Source: Gelatoporia subvermispora B (Eukaryota; Basidiomycota; Agaricomycetes; Polyporales; Gelatoporiaceae). From it: a stretch of 64,000 nucleotides of DNA. Shown here piece after piece: positions 1 to 11,458 of the stretch. The stretch is taken from positions 327,157 through 391,156 of the forward strand of contig KB445800.1 of NCBI GenBank assembly GCA_000320605.2, in the 5' to 3' direction. Every line of letters begins with the position of its first letter. Position 1 is the stretch's first letter. Below the pieces are notes generated by a model. That model was not told the DNA's origin and searched no databases. It worked only from the letters and a program-made list of their open reading frames with translations. A program made the position numbers and the translations under genes.

Positions 1-1486
1 GGTGTCCGTGCCTACGCGCTAAAGGTTAAATCAGCCGTCATGGCCGCGCACGATAGCCTTATCGCGGCCCGCGTGAAGCAAACGCGTGACGCGAACCGGC
101 GCAGGCGACCTCCCGTTCCAGGAGGGCGACCTGGTTTATGTATCTACGAAAAATATGTCATTACCGAAGGGCGTAGCTCGCAAGCTCGCACCTAAGTACG
201 TGGGACCGTACAAGATCTTGCGGGATTTTGGCAATAACTCGTATCGGCTTGAGTTATCGTCTGATCTTCGTAGGCGTGGTCTTCATGACGTCTTCCACTC
301 GTCCTTGCTCCGTATTCACGAACCTAACGACGACCGTCTTTTCCCTGGACGGCTCGATAGCCAGGTCTTCGAGATGGAGAATGAGGATGGCGAGTGGGCC
401 ATAGATCACATTCTGTCACATAGGGGATCAGCTACCGATGCTGTATTCGAGATACTTTGGAAGTCCGGAGACCGTACCTGGATGCCGTACCACCAGATCT
501 CAGATATCCCTGCACTAACGGACTATCTGGACCTTGTGGGCGCGGCGCGCATCACCGACCTGCGAGGCGGGTTGGGGTCACCTCCCGACGACCCCCACGT
601 TTTTCTTGGTTTTGTGGATCTCGGGATGCTCGTCGATGACCCTATAAAAAACCCCGTGTGTGTTAGTACTGACCCACTCTCTTCTTTTCACAGAAATTAC
701 CTGCCTTCCTCGACCATGGCCCCCGCGCAATCTTCGGTCTTCCCCTCGCACTTTGTACGCAACAAGTACGGGGATCTCATTCTTCGTGATCCCACTACCC
801 GCGTTCCCGTCGCCTTCACGGCCACGCAAGCCCGCGCGTTCAGTCGCTTCGACGATCTTCTTCGTCGCGAGTCCGGTAGCACCACCGGCATGCAGTACTA
901 TCCTGGAGGATATGAGTCATTTGTTGAGCTATGGGATGCTGATCCGGCATGCACTTACGGGTTCGCGAAATTCAACCCCCGAGACGGGACTTGTGTCCTG
1001 TCCTCGCGTCCCGCTATCCGCGAAGACGTCCTCGCGCCCTTGCCCGCACCCAAAGTCATTCGAACCGGGATCGACTTGCCCCAAGTCGGCATGCAGACGG
1101 TCATTCGATCGCTCGCGGAGTCCCAGACCCGTTCGTACCAGGCTCGAGACCGCGTCGAATCCAAATGGACCGGTCGTGCTGGCAAGAAGCCCCGTTACTA
1201 TCACTCTACTACTCCAATCGGGCACCACGTACCTGTAACCCAATCTTTCCGCTTTTCCAGCACTCCCGAGCCTCGCGTCGTCTCGACGAGCCCTACTACT
1301 CCCACTACTCCTATCCCGTCGACCGCCAATCCGACTCCTAGTTCGACCAACACTGCCTCGCGACAGGCTGATAAGGGCAATTCCACTCGCATTGACGAAG
1401 ACGACTTGATTGCATATGATTTTGACAAGGATTTGGAGGGCGCGAACGAAGAAGACGAGACTATGATCGAGGGAAGGGCGGCTTAG
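1..1486 (+). mobile_element. Ty3/Gypsy retrotransposon, 3' part of pol (integrase C-terminus and chromodomain), frameshifted
   Basis: Bases 1 to about 110 read in frame 1 as the end of an integrase (residues such as AAHDSLIAARVKQTRD); the coding signal then jumps to frame 2, which stays open from 86 to 1486. Frame 2 carries the integrase C-terminal fold (EGDLVYVSTKNMSLPKG, then KYVGPYKI and HDVFHSSLLR) followed by a chromodomain-like segment (WAIDHILSHRG ... WKSGDRTWMPYHQI). These are hallmarks of chromoviral Ty3/Gypsy elements. About 250 further residues follow, Ser/Thr/Pro-rich and then acidic. An ATG at 715 (MAPAQSS) just after a pyrimidine-rich CACAG could start a separate product. The frame jump near 105-118 and the missing 5' part (off window) suggest a decayed copy. 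Retroelement identity is confident; the role of the C-terminal extension is unknown. Confidence 0.85.
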
Positions 1487-1542
1487 GCGAGGGAGCGTTG
1501 GATACTGATTGAAGACCATCGTGGGACGATGGTCGGAGGGCG

Positions 1543-1807
1543 TATGTGGCGCCAGCGAATGGTTGTCTTCCTATTCGGGCCTCAGCGCCTACGTATGTTT
1601 CGACGACCTCTTGTTTCTCTTTCGTTTGTCGTAGTTTCTGCTGCCCGAGTCCGATCCCCGATACGTCTTAGCGTATATAAGGACCTCTACTTGTACGGCT
1701 AAGACGGCACACTTGGAATACTAGAACTACCACCTGTTCTATCCGAGTGATCTCCGACTTAAACCTCCCGTGTGTCGCCACCTGCCTTAACGAGCAGCGA
1801 GCGTCAC
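1543..1807 (+). repeat. candidate 3' LTR of the Ty3/Gypsy element
   Basis: The stretch begins TGTGGCGCC shortly after a purine-rich tract and ends at a TCACA near 1807, giving TG...CA-type ends. A TATATAA box lies at 1674-1680, as expected for the U3 promoter. The second LTR is outside the window, so the borders are inferred and could be off by tens of bases. Confidence 0.4.
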
Positions 1808-4266
1808 ACCGGCCTACGTGGAGGTCCAACACATTGGATTGGATCGAATACGAATCCGCTAATACATGCGTCGCTCTGGCGTTGGCCGCAGTAGAGTTCT
1901 CGTACCCGCAGGGCGCCCCGGAGAAGCCTGAGATGACTGGCGAGATTGACGAATTCGACATCCTTTAACAACCAGCGCGTCTCCGAGGCCCAGATGATGC
2001 TACGCAATGTAATCTCTTCAGGGCGGCGGCCGCACAACGTCCTCATCGACAGCTGCCAGCTAACGCCCCTTTTGCGCTCGACTCTAGTATCCAAGTCACG
2101 TATGTGAGGCAGCGCTGACTACTTCCTTGAGATCTCGACGCTTGTTCGAAGGGAAGGGTAGGGAACTTGGGACTATTCGACACTGCTTAGACCCGCCCGG
2201 GGAGTAAGGAAGAATCCCGACGGTCACCACGTACATGGTCAAGTCATCTGACATTGTTGGGTGTCATTCCGGAGACAATGCTTGGAAGAGATTCAAAAGC
2301 CATGGATACTATCTGCAGTGAGTCAAATATGATTCCAGGCCGAGTAGGCATTTTGGGTGAGTGTCCTTACATGACCTACCCTTGGATGTACAGTCGCAGG
2401 CCAGTTTCGTCGTTCTCAGGCAATGACATCCAATCTGCGGGAATCTGGCGAAGTTAGCACCAACCTCGTAGTTCGTGAAGTCCGCCAATTCCCAGTAATG
2501 CAGTGCCGCAAGACTTGGGCGAATAACACAAAGTTCTCAGAGATGCGGTACACGTTCCCTTTCGTAGATATCTCTCAACGTTGTCCTACCACTTGGTATG
2601 TTGCTCGTAGGGTGCTTTTGAGTTGCAGCAACTATGATGCGCGTGCGACAAGCTCGATGACTGCATATAATTTGGAGACCATCTGTGTGCATACAAGTTA
2701 TCAATGTGCAGTTCGGGCTACCAGTACAATAAATCAAGAAGATTATCATGATTTGCGTTCTGCGCCTCCTGCCGGGTGGATCGGGCTTAGAGATCTGGCA
2801 TGTTTCCTTGACATACGGAAGCGCAAGTCCACTCCCGCGCCGCCTTGTGCGGCACGGCATGCCTCCGTCTTGGCCACAGCTTCGTTGCATCTTTTTCACC
2901 GACTGGATGGTTGCAACCACTGACGACGCGTCGCAATCTATATGAGCTAATGTGCAAGACGATTGGTCGCTAAAAGTTACCTCAACTCAACTGAGACTCG
3001 GAGAACCGGAAGTTGCTACGCGCTCGGTGGCACCATCCGCGGCTTCTTTGTTGTACGGTCTCGAGAGAGCGCTGCTATGGTTGGCAGCTATGTGTGGTGA
3101 TACAGCCACAGATCATGCTCAAGAAAACGTCGGTATACGACCGTACGGGCTGATCTCAAGATGAAGCACGATCCCTGAGGTATTGTAAGTACCCCTTGAA
3201 CATTTCTGCGTACTGACACATCCCCTGGCAGTTCGTCCGCGGGATCTTGTAGAACGCTCGCCTCGAAATGAGATATGAGATATCTCACATACCGCAGCCC
3301 ATACGCCGGAGCTCACCGTCGGGACGGTGAGCAGGAGGAGCCCGAAGTCCACGATGGAGTAGACCCTGGACTTCAGACCCAGTTCAGAACGAAGTCTCTT
3401 GTAGCCCCGTCCAGGCCAGAGGACGAGGATGACCATACTATGCTGTAGTGGTGGACGTCCCAGTGCGTCCCAGTGTGGGCGACGGCCCAAACTCAATGAC
3501 AGCATTATCTGTGGCCTTCTATTGATGTAGGCTACAAGCTACATGCGGTATGCAAGAGGTGCAAATTCACCTCACTGTGTATCGCCTGTACCTTGTGCGT
3601 GTAGAGATGCTGCTAGCGTGCCGACACCATGCGGAGCATGCGTGGCGCCTGGCTTATAATGCGAGGTCAAGAGCTGCGGAACAGGACGGGCGCACAACCC
3701 ATCCTCGACCGATGCTTTTGCCGGGTCCGTGATGATAGTACGTGCCTTCAGTCTTTGGCCTTCTTGAGACATGAAGTAACGTTGTGTGTGTTACGCTGCA
3801 GGCGCAAAATCGAATGCTTTGGCCGGCTAGCTGTCCTTTTGCCTGGATAGCTGTGACGCCTTTGCTTTGGCCGTCCGCTCGCAATCTCGCAGAAGATCTT
3901 CCTGAGGATGTGTGCAAGGATTATATACGCGATCGATCGAAGTAGCCTTTGAGTCCGGGGGAAAGTTCAGTCATTGGAGTCTTCATCTTGGCGTGCGTTC
4001 GTTCCATCCAAGTTCAGAGGAAAACACAGACAGTCTCGTCATGCAGTGTTGGACTAAGCATCTCTCGAGTGGCACAGTCCAGCTTTGGGCCACATGGCTT
4101 ATGCTGTGGCTCAGCCCTTCTGTGGCCAACTAACGCGACGCGTTGTCGCGTTCGCGTTCTTTGCACAAGTTTGTTCTGTTGATTTGCTTATTGTACCGTG
4201 GCCTCCCATCGCAATTTTCCAACTTCCCAAATTCCAACTCCCAACCTCACCCTCTCAATCGTCATC
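1808..4266. other. gene-poor stretch, no gene supported
   Basis: Only short unrelated ORFs occur. One minus-strand ORF (3505-3119) has a hydrophobic segment after a YKRLRSELGLKSRVYSIV-like string that faintly recalls fungal seven-helix proteins, but no exon structure could be assembled around it. The stretch probably holds decayed repeats next to the retroelement. Confidence 0.3.
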
Positions 4267-5735
4267 ATGTATTCCCCGGGGACCCCCCCTACAGTGTTTG
4301 ATCCTTTAGACCCCACTTTTCTTGTTATAGAGGAGGTATTCGCCTCTCAGAACAAGATTTTACCGGTCCCCATCCCAGGAATTCCGCCCATCGACCCCGC
4401 CCTCCTACAGAACTTCTGGCTCGCCGATGCGGAGCTGCCTATACTCATCAACGATTTTGAAATTAGGTTTGTTGCGCATATCGATGTGTTTGGCTTACCT
4501 GAACGCTGAGCTTCTTCGATAGTTTAGCTATGCACCATTTCTTCGCGGGTCCCGACGCTCTGCCCGCTGCAGGCCCTCAAGTCGACGTCGACTTGAATTC
4601 TCAAGTTGCACTCCCTTCGCCTGTCACAGCGTCGCAGAATATTTCAAATCGTTCCAGGTGACGACCGATCTCCTTGTTCCCACTAATTCGCACTCATAAA
4701 TCATACTTTTCAGCCTGTCGCCTCTCTCTTCTGCGCCGCCCTCTTCTCCCTCAGAGTCAGACTACTCTGTGTGCGCCGTCGAGTCACCAATGCCATCACC
4801 TTCTAGTCATTACGCACCAATATCCAGTCACGATCATCCTTCTCCTTTTCCTGTGCCGATACATCAGCATGATTCCAGAGCTCATACGACATCGACGCTT
4901 GACTCAGGATACGCGTGAGTGCCTCCAAGTATTGTTCGAACAATTTTTGACTAGGCTCTCTAAGCACTGGTCCATCCTCGTCGGCTCCGACTGGCTCACC
5001 AGCACCTGCAACCCGAATAGTCGGTGTTCGGCGCACGTCGAAATCGACCCGCGCCGCTCGAGCGTCAGTATCGCTACTAGGTGTTTTTGCAACCACAATT
5101 ACTCACGCACTATATAGGACGCCATACCGTCGCGCACCACGCGCCGAGAGTCAGCCCATCGCTAGCTCGTCCCGACAGACACTCGATGCCATCCCGCCCA
5201 CAAGGTGCGCCACCACCTATTCCTTTTTCCTGCTCTGAGTAACCTTTCTCTAACCACCACACGACGACGTATTTACAGAGACGAACTCCCGGATTATGTG
5301 ATTTGCCGTTTCCCAGACTGCCCCATTCCCGATAGGAAGGTTCTCCGGGACCGCGAGGTCGTACGCGCACACATCAATGCGCACAAGCCGCTCATGCGGA
5401 AAGACCTCCGAGCCAGGTTTCAGGTGCAAAAGGTGGAAGATATACAATTTGAGTGCACCTGGGAGGGCTGCACGGACGACCCCAACATGAAGGAAAGCAT
5501 GATCAAGGTTGCCTCCCTCACGAGACACGGATTTAAACACTTCGAAGTCCATGAGTACCCCTGCCGCATTTGTGGGCATTCGTTCGTACGTTCAGACGGC
5601 GTTCAGAGGCATGAGATAACCTGCAAGGAAAAGCAGGAGAAGGATCGAGCCAAAGCAGAAGCAGAAGCGAAAGCGCAAGCGGATGCGGATGCGGACGCAC
5701 TGTCCAGATGGCGCCACGATCACCAACCGATGTAA
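4267..5735 (+). CDS. C2H2-type zinc finger protein, candidate transcription factor
   Basis: Proposed six exons: 4267-4466, 4523-4657, 4714-4914, 4965-5099, 5118-5204 and 5281-5735; all junctions use GT-AG and keep frame, exon 4 being the least certain. The N-terminal half is Ser/Pro-rich and disordered (PPSSPSESDYSV, PSSSAPTGSPAPA). The C-terminal half has three Cys/His groups: CRFPDC ... HINAH, CTWEGC ... HGFKHF, and CRICGHSFVRSDGVQRHEITC, the last ending in Cys instead of the second His pair. A charged Lys/Glu/Ala tail with AEAEAKAQADADAD follows, probably helical. The architecture fits a nuclear DNA-binding regulator. It lies about 12 kb left of the terpenoid cluster, so a regulatory link is possible but unsupported. 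The start is the first ATG in frame, preceded by a pyrimidine-rich leader. Confidence 0.7.
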
Positions 5736-6616
5736 AAACTGGTTCGCTCTTATGTTTCAGTTCGTTCACCGCAGCTATGTTACCGCTCTCCCCTCCCCAA
5801 AACGCTGTGTACGTTGTCAGATGCTATCAGGCTGTTATTTCGTTCTCCCGATTTCCGTCCCAGCTATTGTGATGTAGTTTTGTCAAGTCGTTCAGTGATC
5901 ATGTGTTGTACAACAATAGCTATCGAATGTTATATTATAGTTTTGCGCCTGGCAGGTAGCCGTTGGCCAGCAATGACACGCAGACCAACGCGCTAGAGAC
6001 TTTGTGCTGTCGGATATCGAGACTGAGTAGATGTGACATGAAAGTGCGGCGTTACTGAACCCTCTAATCACGCGGTGATATTGTAGACCTCACGAATGTC
6101 TGTGATCAGACCTCTTCGCGCAAGACAAGCGAATGGAATGTGGAGTAAGAGAAGGAGTATTTGATCATGAAGTGGCTCGGCGCGGAAACGGGGGCCTGCG
6201 GTGCACAACAAACGAGAAGATGGAAGGCAAGGTTCCAGGAGGTTTGACACAACTGGAACTCATAAGATTATACCAAGCACCGTTCCGAGAATCGAGCTAG
6301 CACGGGACAACATCTTGCTGTACTGTTAATAACACACGATCAGTAGGCGCGGCGTGGAGGAGCTTATAAGCGGTACGTCGCAAGTAAGGCATACGCTGAG
6401 AGGTGATAGATTATTCTCGACTGCATACATGTCAGAAACCTCTACATAATTGGCGTACTTTGAGAAAGCACAACAATCCGATGTCGAACATCAGTTCGGG
6501 TTCACTGCTACTGACAAACCGCGGAACACCGGATCTGCACGGAGCTACATTGCAACGAGTGCGGGTTTTCTCCTGCGAACAGCGAAAGGCCCACCTTGGG
6601 AGCCGTATCAGACATC
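5736..6616. other. intergenic, nothing recognised
   Basis: No ORF of coding character is seen here. It would contain the 3' flank of the zinc-finger gene. Confidence 0.4.
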
Positions 6617-7509
6617 TCAGGAAGAGTCGTCATCAGTAGCAGTGGTGACGGGGGCCTGAGAGGCTATAGGGGCGCGCACAAAGCGTCCCAGAGCAGTTGC
6701 ATCCGCACTAGCCGTGGTACTGGTCGTGGACGAGGGTACAGTTCGAGCACTAGCCTCAGACTTGGTCGATAGATAGGTCTTCTCTGCATCTTCATCGTCA
6801 GACTCGACACCAGGCTCGACGGTAGGCTCGGTAGGCTCATCCTTGACGTCTACCGACGCATTAGTTGTGATGAGATGCGGCGAGACTATCGCTGGGCATG
6901 ACGCCCTGATGATGAATGCGGGAGTAGGTACCCAGACACCGATAGCTATAGTCACTGTGGCACGAGTGTCAAGCTTGGTGATGAAACAAGTTGCTGAGAC
7001 GAGCGTCTGGCCATGCTGCGCGATGGCTTCTGAGGAAGCCTCTGCGGGATACCCGTCGTCGTTGCCAGGAGCTTGAGCGCGTGCGTTGGGCAGCTCAGGC
7101 GGCTCGTGGAGTGCAACTGTCGACGACCACCACGCAGTTATGAGACGAAGCGGTGCTGAGAAATGGCCACCCACATTCCGTTATAGCTGGCTCTGACATT
7201 GACACGTCAAAATCCATCGACAGAGTAATACCTTCCACCGCCTGCTCTGCGAAGTCGTACATCCTGATGAGCGCAAACATGACAGGCCTTGATTGCACGT
7301 CCATTCTTATACCATATTATATGAAACTGAGAGCAGTGAATGATATGTTCAAAAAACTTACATTTGGCTAGGTCTATCTGCCCTTCTCTTTGAAGTAGTC
7401 GGACGGACGCAGTACGTCTCCAAGAGGTCAACGAAAAGATGAACCGAGAGTGGTTCCACGGTCGATGCGACGTGTCATGTTCGTTGACTTTTTTAAGCTG
7501 TAGGTCCAT
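6617..7509 (-). CDS. hypothetical protein, uncertain model
   Basis: A 185-codon minus-strand ORF (7174-6617) ends in an acidic then Ser/Thr/Ala-rich tail (VKDEPTEPTVEPGVESDDEDAEK, then TVPSSTTSTTASADA), composition typical of a disordered eukaryotic C-terminus. Two overlapping upstream ORFs (7304-7095 and 7509-7207) could supply earlier exons. No domain is recognised and no convincing exon chain was found. It is divergent from CAB2 (start 7891). It may equally be a chance ORF. Confidence 0.3.
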
Positions 7510-7890
7510 TTTTTAATGCGCCCTTGAATTCCATTTGGGGCTGGCCAGAGGTCGGGAGTCAAGCCATCATCGAGCGGGCAAACAGACAAGTAGATAGACC
7601 AGTATTCCCGTAGTGAGCAAGTCTCAGATATATCGACTTGAACCCGTCAAAGTATTGCAGAAAGCTCCATTGATTTGATGAATGAGCTCATGTCCTAATC
7701 GAAGGTGGTGGTACGAGAGCAAGAGCGGATGGGCGACTTTCGGCCCTGCGCGTCCGTCGTCCGACACGAAATCCGGCTGCGGGATGACACCAAAGCCCCA
7801 TCACCTTCCGCCCACCTGCCTCTGCCGATACCAATGAAAGCCTAGATATAACCAACTCTTGGATTTAGGTTCTTGAAGCAGTCCTAGACC

Positions 7891-9202
7891 ATGGCATCAT
7901 CAACACAGGCAGACGGCGAGGGCACATTCTCTGCTGAGCAGTACTTTGCGACTCAGCCGCCACCGCCGACGCTCGAGCAAGACATTAGGAGGGTCCGAGA
8001 GTTTGCTCAACAGCATGTGAAGGAGGGCAGGAGAGTTGTTCTTGTCACAGTGAGTTACCTGCTCGAATGCATTTATTTGGGATATCGAGACGCATCCGGC
8101 AGAGCGGCGGAACGACCGTGCCTCTAGAGCTCAACGTGTGAGCACTCTTCCTCGAGCATGAAACAATCGAGCTCATGCTGCAGCGGATAGTGTTCGCTTC
8201 TTGGATAACTTCAGTGCGGGTACGTCTGTGAATCTCAATCACTGGCATCTAGGTCCTGAAACCATCTCAATCTAGGTACTCGTGGCGCGACATCTGCGGA
8301 GTACTTCCTCAACGCAGGATATGCTGTCATCTTCATGCACAGGCAGTTTAGTCTGCAACCCTTCAGCCGTCACTACTCGCATTCTACCCACCCGTTCCTC
8401 GACTTTCTCGAGCTAGACAGCGCTGAGACCGAATACTCCGGCGAGGCTAGCTCGGATGCAACGCGCATCAGCGCGAAGCCTTCTGAACGCAAGCAGCTCA
8501 TTGAGGTGCTCACGGCATATAAAGAAGTACACAAAGCAGGAACGCTGCACACCTTGACATTCGTCACGGTGAACGATTATCTATGGCTCCTGCGTGCGGT
8601 TGCACAAGAACTGTCAATGCTCGGAAGGAGCTCAATGTACTACCTCGCAGCCGCTGTCAGCGACTTCTTCCTGCCCAGGCAGCGAATGGTAAGTAGTTAG
8701 TGCAGAGCTGAACATTCACTGACACGATACTGTGTCAGTCGGAGCATAAGATCCAGTCTGGGAAGGGAAGTCTACACATCGAGATGGATCAGGTTCCCAA
8801 GATTCTGAAGCCATTAGTGAACGAGTGGACACGCGAAGGTTTTGTCGTGTCATTCAAGGTGAGGCTGAACTACCGCTTCCATCAAGCTCGTGCCCTGACG
8901 GTGCCTACTTTCAACAGCTTGAAACGGATGCCTCGATCTTGATACCCAAGGCCCGCGCTGCACTTGCGCGATACGGCCATCAGGTAGTGATCGGTAATGA
9001 CTTGCACACACGCAAGTACCAGGTTGTATTTGTCTCTCCGATATCTTCCCACAAGCGGTCAGCATCACTTGCGGGCAACGAAGAGGCGTACGTTGAATCT
9101 TGGCTCAAGATCGATCCTTCCACATACCCACAGAAGGAGATAGAAGAAGACATAGTGGAAGAGCTTGTACGATTGCACGATACTTGGATTGGCGTTGAAT
9201 GA
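7891..9202 (+). CDS. CAB2: phosphopantothenoylcysteine synthetase (phosphopantothenate-cysteine ligase)
   Basis: This enzyme joins 4'-phosphopantothenate and cysteine, the second step of coenzyme A synthesis, in the cytosol. Six exons: 7891-8049, 8103-8137, 8191-8219, 8276-8688, 8739-8858 and 8918-9202, giving 346 residues, a usual length for eukaryotic CoaB-type enzymes. Exon 2 encodes the nucleotide-binding loop SGGTTVPLE. Exons 3-4 encode VRFLDNFSAGTRGATSAEYFL, a near-invariant family signature. AAAVSDFF, near the end of exon 4, and KIQSGKG, in exon 5, are the conserved core motifs. The C-terminus (VIGNDLHTRK ... VVFVS) matches the family's dimer/active-site region. The start is the first in-frame ATG, 45 bp after an ATATA-like box. 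The gene is single, intact and unrelated to the terpenoid cluster; a conserved housekeeping gene. Confidence 0.93.
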
Positions 9203-9325
9203 ATATTTACATATTGGATTGATACACACATGCCGCTATTTGACATACCCCCGTAAATCTAGGCGTTTTCCCTCCGCAAATAAAGGCACAAAGGTACGAC
9301 AAAAAGACTGACGACAGAACCGATC

Positions 9326-9330
9326 AAAAA
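9326..9330 (-). terminator. RNA polymerase III terminator of tRNA-Gly
   Basis: AAAAA on the plus strand is a T5 run on the minus strand, 19 bases past the 3' end of the tRNA. Confidence 0.6.
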
Positions 9331-9348
9331 GCGCAAGTTGAGCCCATC

Positions 9349-9419
9349 TGCGCCGAGGGGGAATCGAACCCCCGGCGGGTCGATGGCAACGACCCAGGTT
9401 ACCACTACCCCATCGGCGC
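9349..9419 (-). tRNA. tRNA-Gly (anticodon GCC)
   Basis: Read on the minus strand, GCGCCGA pairs with TCGGCGC to form the 7 bp acceptor stem. The anticodon loop is TTGCCAT, anticodon GCC, flanked by complementary GGGTCG/CGACCC arms. The T-arm holds GGTTCGATTCC (B box) and the D-arm TGGGGTAGTGG (A box). It is 71 nt including the discriminator base, has no intron, and sits convergently just downstream of CAB2. Confidence 0.95.
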
Positions 9420-9596
9420 TTGATGAAAGCGCCAGACCAACGTATTATATCATTTGAAGGGCACAATTAGCACTCACATGTCAGCTGCCAGTGCCAGCCA
9501 CATGAGATTCGCCCTCAGATCCTTGTTCTTGGCTTGATAGTGCTCACTGATCTCAATTGATACAACTCAGTCTTTCGATTTTCTCTGCAGAGCAAG

Positions 9597-11458
9597 ATGT
9601 ATTTACGAGCTTGGGAGACTTGGGTATATTGCGATGGCTTAACATTGGAAGAATTTGCGGTCAAGGTGGAGAACCACAACACCGTGTCCTGTTATATCGC
9701 AAGCGAGGTTGGCAAGGTCAGTTACAAAGGCCCACCCCCTCGGTCGCAGCTGAAACCTGCTCTTTTAGAAATTTGCAGTACAATGGAAGAGCTCTCTAGA
9801 TATGCTGGTCTCTGCCGACTGTTACATGGACGGTCGTTTCATGGGTGCTGGCCGCACGCGTCCCCGAAAGAGTGGCTCCAAGTGGTGTATGCGCACAGGT
9901 TTGCACACGCGCCAGCCCTTTCAATTCACGACATTGTCCTTGACGGGTGCGTACTGTGTTCTTGATTGACCTAGTGTTGGACGTGTCGATGGACTGCCGT
10001 CGCCATGCTACAGACGACGACGATGTGGCCAGCCCAGACGACCCAACCACAAGGGACCTCGGTGTAATCGAGTTGCGCATATGTCGTGTGGAGGCATATA
10101 ATTCCGTGTCTCGCATTTCCAGACCTCGCACTGTTGAGTCGCGGGGCCTTATACACGAGCGTAGCAAGAAGGCTGGAATGCACTGCGTGTCGTACGTCTC
10201 AGCCCCTTTCTGGCCTCTTCGCGACTTGTTTACAAAAAACAAATCCAGACTTGGTGTCGAACAGAGCATCCCGCCTTCCTCCATGAGCTATGTACCAGAC
10301 ACGCTGAGGTATAGGTATCTCGACGACTATAACAGACCTTATTTACGTTTCATCTTCCGATACCGGCCCCTCGGTTAGTAAATTCACGCGCTGAGTTGCA
10401 TTGTTCACATTTATATCGCACTTCTTTGTCTTAGCCCATCTGAAGGCCGACGGTATAATACCTCCTGGCCATCCCCTTAGTAATTGTCCTAGGCCCACAA
10501 TGCATATGAAGGCAGGCACCGAGCAACCTAGTGCGGTCGTCAAGGCAGAATCTCGCGCGCGCTCCACGATCCCGGAGCAGCGGCGCGAGGTCATTGTCAT
10601 AGAAGTATGTTTCTTTTCTTCATTAAGTGCTATCTCGGAGACTAGACATTGTTATAGGATACGCCACCACCGGAGGATCATCGCCCGCCACTCCGCAACG
10701 TCAATGTGCCTAACCACAACCACAATGCCGACGAAGACGCATTTGTCAATGATGATTACAACTACAACTTCCGTGACAATACCTTCGTCGCTGCCTGGAT
10801 TGACAGCACGCAGGACAATGCATACGTAGATCGTCCTGGCAATGGTTATGATTGTCTGGGTCGCTCTGAGCGCGCTGATTCTGCACTTGTCGTTCGGCCG
10901 GATGACGCGCACTGGGTTGGCCGGGGCAACAATAACTACAACATCGCTGCTGATAAGGGTCGTGGATCCGACGGACGTGTCGTGGATGCTCAGGGATCTC
11001 GTGATCGTGGCGACTCTTACAGACATCGGGAACAGAGGTACTACGACGAGCACACCGGTGGCCCTTTAGAGCATCGTGGCTATGACAGAGTTCCTGCAGG
11101 CGACACGGCACGTGACTACCACAGAGTATCCGAATACCGCCAAGACCGTGGTGACTACGGCCCCAGCACGTCAGGAAATTCTTACCTTCGTGATCGTGAA
11201 GACTATTATCATGGACGCGATAGACACGCTACTCGGGCTTCGGATTACTGCGCAGACCACCCTGGCGGCTCCTACTTCAGCAGTGGCTCTAGGCGTCCCT
11301 TCGAAGAATGTTTGTCTGACACTCGACACCACGCAGGCTACGAAAGTTACGTGAAGACGTCTGGTTCCCGGGACGTGCGCTCTGTGCAAGACGATGCGAT
11401 GCCAGGATGGAGCTATCCCCGGACACTGGAACACCGCGAGGTCATTGACCTGACCTGA
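9597..11458 (+). CDS. DUF7918-family protein with low-complexity C-terminus and two SUMO-interaction-like motifs
   Basis: Six exons: 9597-9716, 9769-9946, 10014-10191, 10249-10373, 10435-10604 and 10658-11458, giving 523 residues with every junction in phase. The first 200 residues match the DUF7918 domain common in Agaricomycetes: TVSCYIASEVGK, DCYMDGRFMGAG, VIELRICRVEAYN, HERSKKAGMHC and the hallmark FRYRPLAHLKADGIIPPG. The long last exon is a disordered Asp/Arg/Tyr/His-rich region with many RDY/RDR/RGY elements, reminiscent of RNA-binding disordered tails. Two hydrophobic-acidic motifs, EVIVIED at the exon 5/6 junction and EVIDLT at the extreme C-terminus, match the SUMO-interaction consensus. 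The molecular function of DUF7918 is unknown; nuclear localisation and SUMO binding are inference. Confidence 0.85.

Noticed and set aside
578..1519. Long minus-strand ORFs opposite the retroelement pol
   Set aside because: They are antisense shadows of the GC-rich pol frame and show no domain.
3119..3505. Minus-strand seven-helix protein
   Set aside because: Only one suggestive stretch was found; no further helices or exons could be joined to it.
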